Counted from the first letter of the stretch, positions 1-7,967 are shown. The stretch: DNA of 64,000 nt from Clostridium algidicarnis DSM 15099 (GCF_002934235.1 NZ_PTIS01000005.1:1-64000); one strand, 5' to 3'. Program-made: numbers and translations. Notes: generated from the sequence alone by a model not told the origin.

Positions 1-21
1 AATGGATAATTTATGTATTGG

Positions 22-47
22 GGAGATGTTTTTGCATCTCCTTTTAT
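22..47 (+). terminator. Intrinsic terminator of an upstream gene
   Basis: A 7-bp stem (GGAGATG at 22-28, CATCTCC at 35-41) with a 6-nt loop is followed at once by TTTT. It probably ends a transcript that entered the window from the left. Confidence 0.65.
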
Positions 48-164
48 TTATATAGTTTTTTATACTAGTTCTGCCTACTAAAATTATACTCTAACTTAAT
101 TATACATCATAATGATAGAAAGTTTAATGGGTAAATGAAAATAGTTTCTGTATTTCCTTTTTTT

Positions 165-220
165 GTGTATCAATTAATAAAACAAATAGTGTATCATAAA
201 ACTAAAAAGATGATACACTA
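165..220 (+). promoter_or_regulatory. Enhancer (UAS) for a sigma-54 activator
   Basis: A perfect 11-bp inverted repeat, TAGTGTATCAT (187-197) and ATGATACACTA (210-220), is separated by 12 nt. A further half-site GTGTATCA lies at 165-172. It sits 36-91 bp upstream of the -24/-12 promoter, the usual position for an enhancer-binding protein. The LevR-type activator at 2771-5443 is the obvious candidate to bind it. Confidence 0.7.
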
Positions 221-255
221 CTCATCAAAAGTAGATTTATCAATACTTAAAATAA

Positions 256-272
256 TTGGCATAATAATTGCT
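256..272 (+). promoter_or_regulatory. Sigma-54 (-24/-12) promoter of the PTS operon
   Basis: TTGGCAT, 5 nt, TTGCT matches the sigma-54 consensus (TTGGCAC-N5-TTGCA) with correct spacing: the GG starts at 258 and the GC at 270. Transcription would start near 283, about 35 nt before the IIB start codon. Confidence 0.8.
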
Positions 273-317
273 ATAAATAATAATATAAAATATTTTAATG
301 AAGGGTGGGGATTTTAA

Positions 318-626
318 ATGAAAGTTTTAATGGTTTGTTCAGGCGGAATGTCAAGTTCTATAGTGGTTAAAGCTATAAAACAGGAAGCAGATAAGAAGGA
401 CTTTTTACTAGAAATAAAAGCTGTTGGTACCAGTGATTTTGATGAGGAACTTAGAGAAGGTGGATACGATTTAGCCATAGTGGCACCTCAAGTAAAGCAC
501 AGATTTTCAACTTTTGAGGAAATAGCTAAGATGGCAAATGTACCTATAGAAATGGTAACACCAATGGGCTATACACCAATAGGAGCATCCAAGGTACTAG
601 ATCAAATTAGAAAATACTCAAAGTAA
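318..626 (+). CDS. PTS lactose/cellobiose-family EIIB component
   Basis: A 102-residue cytoplasmic phosphotransferase subunit that passes phosphate from IIA to the incoming sugar. The N-terminus has a beta strand followed by a P-loop-like CSGGMSSS, with the phospho-accepting cysteine at residue 7, as in the cellobiose/chitobiose IIB family; length is typical. The start follows GGGTGGGG by about 8 nt. It is the first gene of a sigma-54-driven operon with separate IIC and IIA genes. The substrate cannot be read from this subunit. The kinase and MupG-type glycosidase downstream suggest a cell-wall amino-sugar disaccharide rather than cellobiose. Confidence 0.9.
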   Translation: MKVLMVCSGGMSSSIVVKAIKQEADKKDFLLEIKAVGTSDFDEELREGGYDLAIVAPQVKHRFSTFEEIAKMANVPIEMVTPMGYTPIGASKVLDQIRKYSK

Positions 627-776
627 GGAATGTAAAACAAAATATTCAACGCGGAATATCTAAATAAGATACTTAAAATGAAATGTTCAAAGCAAGAAAC
701 TAAAAGAGCAAAATCCAAGAAAATATGCAAAACAAAATATTCAAAGTAAGATATCCAAAACAAAATACAAATATAG
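612..776 (+). repeat. Degenerate ~28-bp direct repeats between IIB and IIC
   Basis: The 160 bases between IIB and IIC are built from imperfect, A-rich units of about 28 nt resembling ATATTCAAAGTAAGATATCC followed by AAAACAAA. The clearest copies start near 613, 641 and 737. The first overlaps the last codons of the IIB gene. No stable hairpin is apparent. Confidence 0.5.
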
Positions 777-786
777 GAGGAAAGAA

Positions 787-2091
787 ATGGAGAAGTTCTT
801 AAAATGGATAGAAGAAAGTCTTATGCCACCAATGGCCAAGCTATCGGAGCAAAGACACTTAAAAGCTATAAGAGATGGGGTTATTTCCACATTATCTTTA
901 ATTATTGTAGGTTCATTCTTTTTAATAATTGCTCAGCCACCAGTACAATCTTGGGCAAAGGCTATTGCACCACATGTTGGTCAAATAATGATACCTTATA
1001 GATTAACTATGGGATTAATGTCACTATATGCGGCTTATGGTATGGGATATAGTCTTGCTAAATCTTACAAATTAGATGGTGTCAGTGGAGGAGTACTTTC
1101 ACTTACTGCATTTTTATTTACAACTATACCACTAAATGTAGACGCTTTCGTAAAAACTGCAACAGCTGCAGGAATTGAAGGCGCAGCACCAATGGGTTGG
1201 GTATTACCAATGGCAAACCTCGGAGGATCAGGAATGTTTGCAGCTATTATTTCTATGATATTTGCTGTAGAAACTATGAGACTTTTGAAAAAGCATAATA
1301 TAACTATAAAAATGCCAGAACAAGTTCCGGAATCAGTTTCTAGATCTTTTGAAGCATTAATTCCAGCTGCTGTTATTATAACTGTAGTTTGGTTTATAAG
1401 AGTTTGGTTAAATTTTGATATTCAAACTGCTATTATGAATTTATTTAAACCTATTGTAAATGTTGCAGGAAACAGCTTAGGTGGAGTTTTAATTCCAGTA
1501 ATTTTCGTAACGTTACTTTGGTCAGCAGGGATTCATGGTATGTCTGTTATTGGATCTTTAGTTAGACCTATATGGCTTGTACTATTAGACCAAAACACAG
1601 CAGCTATTGCATCAGGAAGCGCACTTCCAAATATTGCAGTAGAACCATTTTTCCAATGGTTTATATGGATAGGTGGAGCTGGAGCGACTTTAAGTTTAGC
1701 TATAATTATGTGTTTTTCTAAATCAGAGTATTTAAAAAGAGTTGGAAGATTTTCAATTATACCAGGTATATTTAATATAAATGAACCACTAATATTTGGT
1801 GCACCAATAGTAATGAATCCAATTCTTGCAATACCATTTATACTTGGACCAGTTGTATCAGGAATTATAGCCTATGCAGCTACAGCGGCAGGACTAGTTT
1901 CTAAAGTTACAGTTATGGCACCTTGGACATTACCAGCCCCAATTGGAGCCTTCGTTGCTACAGGAGGAGACTGGAGAGCAGCAGTTCTTGTAATAATTAA
2001 TATTGCAATTGTTGCAGTTATATATTATCCATTCTTTAAGGCTTATGAAAAAAAGATGATTTTAGAGGAAAAACAATCAGAAATTGCTTAA
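787..2091 (+). CDS. PTS lactose/cellobiose-family EIIC permease
   Basis: A 434-residue integral membrane permease that carries the sugar across the membrane for phosphorylation by IIB. It has about ten hydrophobic segments and the family INEP motif, with the glutamate at residue 333 in a FNINEPLIFGAP context. AGGAGG lies 6 nt before the ATG. The length agrees with stand-alone CelB/ChbC-type IIC proteins. It shares a transcript with IIB (upstream) and IIA (downstream). The family is certain; the substrate is inferred from the downstream muropeptide-type genes. Confidence 0.92.
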   Translation: MEKFLKWIEESLMPPMAKLSEQRHLKAIRDGVISTLSLIIVGSFFLIIAQPPVQSWAKAIAPHVGQIMIPYRLTMGLMSLYAAYGMGYSLAKSYKLDGVSGGVLSLTAFLFTTIPLNVDAFVKTATAAGIEGAAPMGWVLPMANLGGSGMFAAIISMIFAVETMRLLKKHNITIKMPEQVPESVSRSFEALIPAAVIITVVWFIRVWLNFDIQTAIMNLFKPIVNVAGNSLGGVLIPVIFVTLLWSAGIHGMSVIGSLVRPIWLVLLDQNTAAIASGSALPNIAVEPFFQWFIWIGGAGATLSLAIIMCFSKSEYLKRVGRFSIIPGIFNINEPLIFGAPIVMNPILAIPFILGPVVSGIIAYAATAAGLVSKVTVMAPWTLPAPIGAFVATGGDWRAAVLVIINIAIVAVIYYPFFKAYEKKMILEEKQSEIA

Positions 2092-2098
2092 AAATCAT

Positions 2099-2125
2099 AG
2101 TGCCGTAGTCTTTGATTGCGGCACT
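2099..2125 (+). other. Hairpin between IIC and IIA
   Basis: AGTGCCG (2099-2105) and CGGCACT (2119-2125) form a perfect 7-bp GC-rich stem in an otherwise AT-rich operon. No U-tract follows, so it is more likely an mRNA-processing or stabilising element than a terminator. Confidence 0.5.
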
Positions 2126-2149
2126 ACTTACAAAATAGGAGGGCTTTCA

Positions 2150-2455
2150 ATGGAACAAGAAATTTTTGAAATAATATCACATGCTGGAGATGCCAGAAAT
2201 TTTGCATACGAATCATTAAAGGCAGCAAGAGAAAACAACATGGAGAAATCCAAAGACCTACTTAAAAATGCTCAAGAAGAATTAGATCTAGCTCATAATA
2301 CTCAAACAAAGTTAATACAAGCAGAAATAAATGGTGAAGATCTTAAGATGTCCCTACTTATGGTTCATGCTCAAGATCAGTTAATGACTGCAATTTCAGA
2401 AAAAAGTCTTATAGAAGAAATGATAGAAATGTTAAAAATAATCCACAAGAAATAG
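2150..2455 (+). CDS. PTS lactose/cellobiose-family EIIA component
   Basis: A 101-residue, all-helical phosphocarrier that takes phosphate from HPr and gives it to IIB. The phosphorylated histidine is His73 in the MVHAQDQLM motif. A reading frame stays open upstream to 2084, but that extension overlaps the IIC stop codon and runs through the 2099-2125 hairpin. The ATG at 2150 has AGGAGGG 6 nt upstream and gives the family length. The following small membrane gene starts 11 nt after the stop. Confidence 0.9.
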   Translation: MEQEIFEIISHAGDARNFAYESLKAARENNMEKSKDLLKNAQEELDLAHNTQTKLIQAEINGEDLKMSLLMVHAQDQLMTAISEKSLIEEMIEMLKIIHKK

Positions 2456-2466
2456 AGGGGATATTT

Positions 2467-2757
2467 ATGATATCAAAAATTGCTTATATTGTATTTTTAA
2501 TAGTGGTAGTTCTAGGTTCTGTATACATTACAAAGCGCATCACTAAAAGATTTAATATAAATCGATGGATAATCGGTGGAGTGGCTCCACTAATTTTAAT
2601 AATACCATCTCTACTTTTTAAAGAAATAAATCCAATAGTTTGGAACTTACTTCTTTTAATATTTAGTGTAATGTGCATAATGTTTTTTGAAATGACAAGA
2701 ATAAAATTAGAAAAAAACGAAATAAAGGGTATAATAAATTATAACAAAAACAAATAA
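2467..2757 (+). CDS. Small three-helix membrane protein, unknown
   Basis: A 96-residue hydrophobic protein with likely membrane helices at about 5-21, 34-50 and 57-75 and a basic C-terminus. I do not recognise a family. It lies 11 nt after IIA and 13 nt before the regulator gene, and a weak GAGGGG precedes the ATG, so it is probably translated as part of the PTS operon. No motif indicates a function. Confidence 0.6.
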   Translation: MISKIAYIVFLIVVVLGSVYITKRITKRFNINRWIIGGVAPLILIIPSLLFKEINPIVWNLLLLIFSVMCIMFFEMTRIKLEKNEIKGIINYNKNK

Positions 2758-2770
2758 GGCGGGTTAAACA

Positions 2771-5443
2771 ATGAAAATTGATATTGTTTATAATACACTA
2801 AGTGCACAATGTACTAAGCAATTAAGAGAACAAGGCAAAGTTACAGGCGTTAGTACTGAATATTTATCTAAGCTTTTGGATATGAAAAGAGCAAATGTAG
2901 CAAGGGAACTTGGAAAGCTTATAAATGAAGGTACTATTTCAAAAGGTGAGGGAAGACCAGTGCTTTATTATGTAAATAATAATAGCAAAGGTGATAAAGC
3001 TCAAAATGAAAACCTAAAGCAAAAACCTTCTGTATTTGACAGTATTATAGGTAAGAATTTTAGTTTAAAACATCCTATAGCCCTTGCAAAAGCTGCTATT
3101 GTATATCCACCAAAAGGTCTTCATACTTTAATTGTTGGAGAAACTGGAGTTGGAAAATCATTTTTTGCAAAATGTATGTTTAAATATTCTCTAGAAGTTA
3201 ATAATATTAATAATAATGGAAGTTTTGCTGTACTTAATTGTGCGGACTATGCTAATAATCCACAACTTTTATTGTCACATCTTTTTGGAGTGGAAAAGGG
3301 GGCCTATACTGGGGCCACAGAAAATAAAGATGGAATTATTGAAAGGGCAAGAGATGGGATATTATTTTTGGACGAAGTTCATAGATTGCCATCAGAGGGC
3401 CAAGAAATGTTATTTACATTAATAGATGAAGGAAAATACACACCTCTTGGAAGCACAAGGGAGGTTACCATAAATACTATGATTATCTGTGCTACAACAG
3501 AAAACATAGAATCTTCACTTTTAAAGACTTTTAAAAGAAGGATACCAGTAACAATTACCCTTCCAAGCCTTAGAGAGAGAACAGCAGAGGAAAGAGCAAG
3601 TCTTATAGAAAACTTTTTTGAAGAAGAATCTAAAAGAATAGGCAAAAAGATAGATGTAGAAACAGATGCATTTACAGCACTTTTAAATTATGAGTGCCCA
3701 AATAATATAGGTGAACTTAAAGGAAATATACAAATTGGTTGCGCAAAAGCATTTTTACGAACTATGTTCACAGAAGAAAAGATGGAAATTACCATAGATG
3801 ATTTCTCGGAAGAGGTTAGAGCAGGTCTTTTATTATCTAAAAAGATAAGTTCAAAAGATTTAAAGTTAAAAATTAATAATGATGCTGAGTTTGATGATGA
3901 ATATATGGAAGATAAATATAGCCTTTCAAAGGATCTTTATGAATTCATTGACAAGGAAACAGAAAGTTTAAAAAAAAGAGGGCTTAAGGAAGATGAAATA
4001 AAGAATAAAATTTCAAATGAAGTTGAAGGCTTTATTAATAATTATCTATCTAGCATTAATAATAATTCAAGTGAAGATGATATAAAGAGAATAGTTAATA
4101 ATGAACTCTATGACTTTTTAAGTAACTTTATGTATTTAGCTGAGTATAAATTAAAAAGAAATATTTCAAAAAACATCTTTTTAGGGCTATTGTTGCATAT
4201 TGATACTTTTATTGGAAGAATAAGAGAAAATAGATTAATAGCTAATCCTAAAATAGATAAAATACGAAAAAGATATCCAGAAGAATTTAAAATAGCTATG
4301 ATGCTTTCAGAAAAATTAGAACAAAAGTATGATTTTACGGTGCCTATGGATGAAATAGGTTTTATTACAATGTTTTTTGCAGCAGATATAGAAAAAGTAG
4401 AGGGTAGGGTAACGGTGATAGTTGCTATGCATGGTAAGTGTACTGCAACTTCTATGGCGGAAGTTACAAATCAACTTTTAAATGAAAATCATGCAATTGG
4501 TTTTGATATGCCTCTTTCTATGAAACCTGAGGTCGCTCTTAATAAAATAGAAAATATTATAAAAGAAAATCATGAGGGTGTTGGAGCTATACTTTTGGTG
4601 GATATGGGATCCCTTAAATTTTTTGATAAGATTATAAAATCAAATACTGGAATTGATGTAAAGGCTGTAGACATGGTTACTACCGCTACAGTTATTGAAG
4701 CTACAAGAAAAGCTCTTATGCATCAAAGTTTAGATGAAATAGTTAAGTCTGTGGATCTTGAAAGTAGATATGTTGGAAATTTTATAGGTAAAAGTATAGA
4801 CAGCAAAAAGGAAGTAATAATAACTGCGTGTTCAACTGGAGAAGGTACGGCTCAAAAGCTTAAAGAGATTATATATAGCAAGTATAGTAAAGATAAATAT
4901 GAGGTAATAAATTTAAGCATAAAAGATAAAGAAAAATTTAAAAAGGCAGTTGGAAATATAAGAAAGGATTCAAATATTATATCTATAATAAGTGCCTTTG
5001 ATCTTAAAATTGAAGGAATACACTATATACCTATGGATAAGTTTTTTAAGGAATTTATGGGTGAAGACTTTGAGGAACATATTAAAGATGAGAAGTTAAT
5101 AAAGGATATAAAAAATGTTTATAAGGATTATTTAGATTTACAAAAGGCTGATTATATAGTAAATAGTTTTATGGAACTTTTAACTACTATGAAATATTTG
5201 TTTGGTATACACTTAGATAGCGAAAAGTTAAATGGACTTTTAATGCATTTTGGATGCCTTATTCAACTACTTATAAATCGAGAAGAAAGAGAAGGGTGCA
5301 ACAACCTAGAACTTATACTTTCAAGACATCAAGAAATTTTTAAGTACTTACAAGATGGACTTCAGGACTTAGAAGAAACTTTAAAGATAAAATTTACTGA
5401 AGATGATTTAGCAAATATAGTGGAGATACTAATTAAGTTATAA
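2771..5443 (+). CDS. LevR-family sigma-54 activator with PRD and PTS domains
   Basis: An 890-residue enhancer-binding activator controlled by PTS phosphorylation. Domains in order: winged helix (1-75), AAA+ ATPase (about 90-330) with Walker A GETGVGKS at 123-130, the sigma-54-contacting loop GAYTGA at 177-182 and Walker B aspartate 201; PRD1 (His476); an EIIA-Man-like domain with His554; an EIIB-Gat-like domain with Cys687; and PRD2 (His826). In PRD1 the second histidine position is occupied by hydrophobic residues. The first gene of the same cluster carries a textbook sigma-54 promoter and dyad enhancer, so it very likely activates this operon when the PTS is transporting. Confidence 0.93.
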   Translation: MKIDIVYNTLSAQCTKQLREQGKVTGVSTEYLSKLLDMKRANVARELGKLINEGTISKGEGRPVLYYVNNNSKGDKAQNENLKQKPSVFDSIIGKNFSLKHPIALAKAAIVYPPKGLHTLIVGETGVGKSFFAKCMFKYSLEVNNINNNGSFAVLNCADYANNPQLLLSHLFGVEKGAYTGATENKDGIIERARDGILFLDEVHRLPSEGQEMLFTLIDEGKYTPLGSTREVTINTMIICATTENIESSLLKTFKRRIPVTITLPSLRERTAEERASLIENFFEEESKRIGKKIDVETDAFTALLNYECPNNIGELKGNIQIGCAKAFLRTMFTEEKMEITIDDFSEEVRAGLLLSKKISSKDLKLKINNDAEFDDEYMEDKYSLSKDLYEFIDKETESLKKRGLKEDEIKNKISNEVEGFINNYLSSINNNSSEDDIKRIVNNELYDFLSNFMYLAEYKLKRNISKNIFLGLLLHIDTFIGRIRENRLIANPKIDKIRKRYPEEFKIAMMLSEKLEQKYDFTVPMDEIGFITMFFAADIEKVEGRVTVIVAMHGKCTATSMAEVTNQLLNENHAIGFDMPLSMKPEVALNKIENIIKENHEGVGAILLVDMGSLKFFDKIIKSNTGIDVKAVDMVTTATVIEATRKALMHQSLDEIVKSVDLESRYVGNFIGKSIDSKKEVIITACSTGEGTAQKLKEIIYSKYSKDKYEVINLSIKDKEKFKKAVGNIRKDSNIISIISAFDLKIEGIHYIPMDKFFKEFMGEDFEEHIKDEKLIKDIKNVYKDYLDLQKADYIVNSFMELLTTMKYLFGIHLDSEKLNGLLMHFGCLIQLLINREEREGCNNLELILSRHQEIFKYLQDGLQDLEETLKIKFTEDDLANIVEILIKL

Positions 5444-5470
5444 AATATAGTTATATATTAATTAAATTAT

Positions 5471-5530
5471 AAAGCCTAGTGTTTAGATGAAGTATATTAT
5501 AAAGGCTGGTGATTAAATGGATTATATTAT
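5471..5530 (+). repeat. Tandem 30-bp duplication over the kinase start, with a mini-ORF
   Basis: Two adjacent 30-bp copies (5471-5500 and 5501-5530) match at 24 of 30 positions, and the second contains the kinase start codon. The first copy holds its own ATG at 5487, encoding a 9-residue peptide (MKYIIKAGD) whose TAA at 5514-5516 abuts the kinase ATG at 5517. This could be a duplicated initiation region or a coupled leader ORF. Confidence 0.6.
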
Positions 5531-6428
5531 AGGAGTTGATGGAGGAGGAACTAAAACTGAGGCTATAGCTTATAACCTAAAGGGAGAAGAGCTTGGAAGA
5601 GCCTATACAGGGTTTGGTAACCTCCTTCTTAACTTTGAAAAAGCCAATGAAAATATAGATTTAGCTATTACAAATTGTATGGATACCGTAAAAAATATAG
5701 ATAATAAAGCAAATTGTGTATATATATGTCTTGGTGTTGCAGGTGTAGAGGCTTTAGATATAAAGCCTAAACTTCAAATTCATCTAGAAAATAAATTTTG
5801 TGTGCTAGTTAAAGTCACTAATGATGCAGAAATTGCTCTTGCATCTGTTTTAAAAGGTGAAGATGGAATTTTAACTATTTCTGGGACAGGATCTATTAGC
5901 TATGGTCTTTGCAATGGCAAAATGGAAAGAGTAGGTGGCTGGGGCCATCTTTTAGGAGATGAAGGTAGCGGTTATTATATTGCAATTGAAGGCTTTAAAA
6001 ATATGATTGTAGAAGAGGATTCAAATCTACCTTATAGCTCTCTTACCAAGGCATTTATGAAAAAACTTAATATAGATAAGGTTAATGATATTAAGGGATT
6101 CATATATTCTTCTAATAAGGGAGATATTGCTGCCTTTGCACCAATTGTAGTAGAGAAGGCAACCCTAGGAGATAAAATCGCTAAAGAAATTTTGATTAAT
6201 GCAGGTAAAAGTCTTGCTTTAACCACCTACAATTTATATAAAAAGTTAGGATTTAAAGGTGAGGTAAGCATTGGTATAAAGGGAAGTATATTAACAGAAG
6301 TTACAATGGTGAAAAGAGCTTTTGAGGAATCTTTAACAAGTCATATAGGAAGTTTTAAAATTGTTCAAGATGATGTTTCACCTACAAAAGGAGCTTTTTA
6401 TTTAGCAAAGAAATTATTATATAAATAA
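5517..6428 (+). CDS. BadF/MurK-type N-acetyl amino-sugar kinase
   Basis: A 303-residue ASKHA-fold ATPase of the BadF/BadG/N-acetylglucosamine kinase family. The phosphate-1 loop DGGGTKT is at 8-14, and an adenosine-loop ISGTGS motif lies near residue 122. Clostridium acetobutylicum MurK, which phosphorylates both MurNAc and GlcNAc, belongs to this family. Next to a MupG-type phosphomuramidase, the natural role would be to phosphorylate the GlcNAc released by that enzyme. The benzoyl-CoA reductase activator role of other family members is unlikely here. The ribosome site is weak and the start region is duplicated. Confidence 0.8.
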   Translation: MDYIIGVDGGGTKTEAIAYNLKGEELGRAYTGFGNLLLNFEKANENIDLAITNCMDTVKNIDNKANCVYICLGVAGVEALDIKPKLQIHLENKFCVLVKVTNDAEIALASVLKGEDGILTISGTGSISYGLCNGKMERVGGWGHLLGDEGSGYYIAIEGFKNMIVEEDSNLPYSSLTKAFMKKLNIDKVNDIKGFIYSSNKGDIAAFAPIVVEKATLGDKIAKEILINAGKSLALTTYNLYKKLGFKGEVSIGIKGSILTEVTMVKRAFEESLTSHIGSFKIVQDDVSPTKGAFYLAKKLLYK

Positions 6429-6571
6429 AGATTAAAGAAACTATAGCTTTTGCAGCACTTGCAAATGAAACCTTAAATGGAATGGCGGGTAATGTTATAG
6501 GGGCTACAGGAGCTAAGGAAAGAGTTGTATTTGGAAATATAACAAAAGGAAGAAGGAGAGATGTTAAATGA
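6425..6571 (+). pseudogene. anmK: 3' remnant of anhydro-N-acetylmuramic acid kinase
   Basis: The frame from 6425 to the TGA at 6569-6571 encodes about 46 residues with no plausible start. They match, from memory of the family, the AnmK C-terminus: KETIAFAALANETLNG, then GNVIGATGAKERVVFGNIT. Full AnmK proteins are about 370-390 residues, so nearly 90% is missing. The TGA overlaps the next gene's ATG (ATGA), as in an intact operon, and the remnant contains that gene's ribosome site (AGAAGGAGAG, 6551-6560). That may explain why this tail was kept. The match needs an alignment to confirm. Confidence 0.7.
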
Positions 6572-7656
6572 GACAATTAGGAATATCAGTTTATCCAGGA
6601 CATGCTGCTATGGAAGACAATTTAGCATATTTAAAACTTGCACATAAATATGGGTTTAAAAGAGTGTTTACCTGCCTTTTATCAGTTGATGGAGATAAAG
6701 AGAAAATAATAAAGGATTTTAAATTTGTAATTAATGAGGCCAGAAGTCTAGGTATGGAAGTTATTGCCGATGTAAGCCCAAGAGTTTTTGGGGACCTTAA
6801 CATAAGTTATAGTGATTTAAGCTTTTTTAAAGATCTTGGAGCACATGGTATAAGGTTAGATGTAGGGTATAGTGGAAATGAAGAATCTCTTATGACATTT
6901 AATCCATATGATCTTTATATAGAAATAAATATGAGCAATGGAACTAAGTATTTGGAAAATATAATGACATATAAACCCAATACAGAAAAACTTTTAGGCT
7001 GCCATAACTTTTATCCACATAAATATTCAGGATTAAGCTATGATCACTTTATAAAATGTTCTAAGCAATTCAAAGAGTTTGGAATAAGAACAGCAGCTTT
7101 TGTATCCTCTAATGATGCCACATTTGGACCTTGGCCCGTTAATGAAGGCCTGTGTACCTTAGAAATGCATAGAAATATGATTGTAACAGCTCAAGCTAAG
7201 CATCTATTTGCAACAGGTTTAGTAGATGATGTAATTATAGCTAATGCCTTTGCATCTGAAAATGAATTAAAAGAATTAAGTAAGATAAATAAGGAAAAGT
7301 TAACCTTTGATGTGGAGCTTATAGATAATTTACCTGAAATAGAAAGGAAAATTGTGCTTGAAGAGCTTCACTTTAATAGAGGGGATGTATCAGATTATTT
7401 AATAAGATCCACCCAAAGTAGAGTTAAATATAAAGGCCATGAATTTATACCATTTAATACTCCTAGCATAAAGCGTGGGGATATTTTAATAGACACTTCC
7501 TTATACGGTCACTATGCAGGAGAACTTCAAATTGCCCTTAAAGATATGGATAACTCCGGTAAAACCAATGTGGTTGGAAGAATTGTAGAAGAAGAATTAT
7601 TCCTTTTAGACTACATTGAAGCATGGCAAAAGTTTGGATTAGTTCTTAAAAACTAA
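6568..7656 (+). CDS. mupG: MupG-type 6-phospho-N-acetylmuramidase (DUF871)
   Basis: A 362-residue protein of the DUF871/MupG family, with an N-terminal TIM-barrel half (opening with GISVYPGHA) and a C-terminal cyclophilin-like domain. In Staphylococcus aureus MupG hydrolyses MurNAc-6-phosphate-GlcNAc, the product of PTS uptake, to MurNAc-6-phosphate and GlcNAc. Its linkage to a PTS and a GlcNAc/MurNAc kinase fits that role. No MurQ etherase gene is seen in the window to take MurNAc-6-phosphate further. The start is set by AGAAGGAGAG 7 nt upstream and the ATGA overlap. Confidence 0.82.
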   Translation: MRQLGISVYPGHAAMEDNLAYLKLAHKYGFKRVFTCLLSVDGDKEKIIKDFKFVINEARSLGMEVIADVSPRVFGDLNISYSDLSFFKDLGAHGIRLDVGYSGNEESLMTFNPYDLYIEINMSNGTKYLENIMTYKPNTEKLLGCHNFYPHKYSGLSYDHFIKCSKQFKEFGIRTAAFVSSNDATFGPWPVNEGLCTLEMHRNMIVTAQAKHLFATGLVDDVIIANAFASENELKELSKINKEKLTFDVELIDNLPEIERKIVLEELHFNRGDVSDYLIRSTQSRVKYKGHEFIPFNTPSIKRGDILIDTSLYGHYAGELQIALKDMDNSGKTNVVGRIVEEELFLLDYIEAWQKFGLVLKN

Positions 7657-7723
7657 TAAGATAAAATTAAATATAAAAGAGAATATAAATATAAGAGAGA
7701 TTTTACTAATAATTATCACAAAA

Positions 7724-7775
7724 AACCGACCTCCAATTGCTAGCTTTTTAGGCCTAACTTTTAGGGGTCGGTTCA
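7724..7775 (+). terminator. Terminator after mupG
   Basis: AACCGACC (7724-7731) pairs with GGTCGGTT (7766-7773), with weaker pairing further in and an internal TTAGGCCTAA palindrome. The T-tract is poor on both strands, so efficiency is uncertain. It is the only strong hairpin before the convergent gene. Confidence 0.5.
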
Positions 7776-7822
7776 ATTATGTCTCTAGATGTTTTTTAAA
7801 ATTTATAATAGGGGGTTAAAAT

Positions 7823-7882
7823 TAACTGTAACTGTAACTGTAACTGTAACTGTAACTGTAACTGTAACTGTAACTGTAACTG
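7823..7882. repeat. Hexanucleotide array (TAACTG)x10
   Basis: Ten perfect, uninterrupted copies of TAACTG, followed by TAA. The array lies between the terminator-like hairpins of two convergent genes, so it is probably non-coding and little transcribed. Perfect short arrays change copy number by slippage, so this is a likely strain-variable locus. Confidence 0.95.
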
Positions 7883-7917
7883 TAATAATGCTGATAGTAT
7901 TGGTAATAATAAGAGTA

Positions 7918-7967
7918 AAAGGTTATAAGAATTATTATTCTAGTTTATACTATGACTTATAACCTTT
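7918..7967 (-). terminator. Terminator of the alcohol dehydrogenase gene
   Basis: A perfect 12-bp stem (AAAGGTTATAAG at 7918-7929, CTTATAACCTTT at 7956-7967) with a 26-nt loop. Read on the minus strand it is followed by TTTTACTC. It lies 17 bp beyond the dehydrogenase stop codon. Confidence 0.7.

Noticed and set aside
135-317. 60-codon open frame upstream of the PTS genes
   Set aside because: It lies across the enhancer and the sigma-54 promoter, has no ribosome site and no recognisable product.
2084-2149. Longer N-terminus for the IIA protein
   Set aside because: It overlaps the IIC stop codon and runs through a hairpin; the ATG at 2150 has a strong ribosome site and gives the family length.
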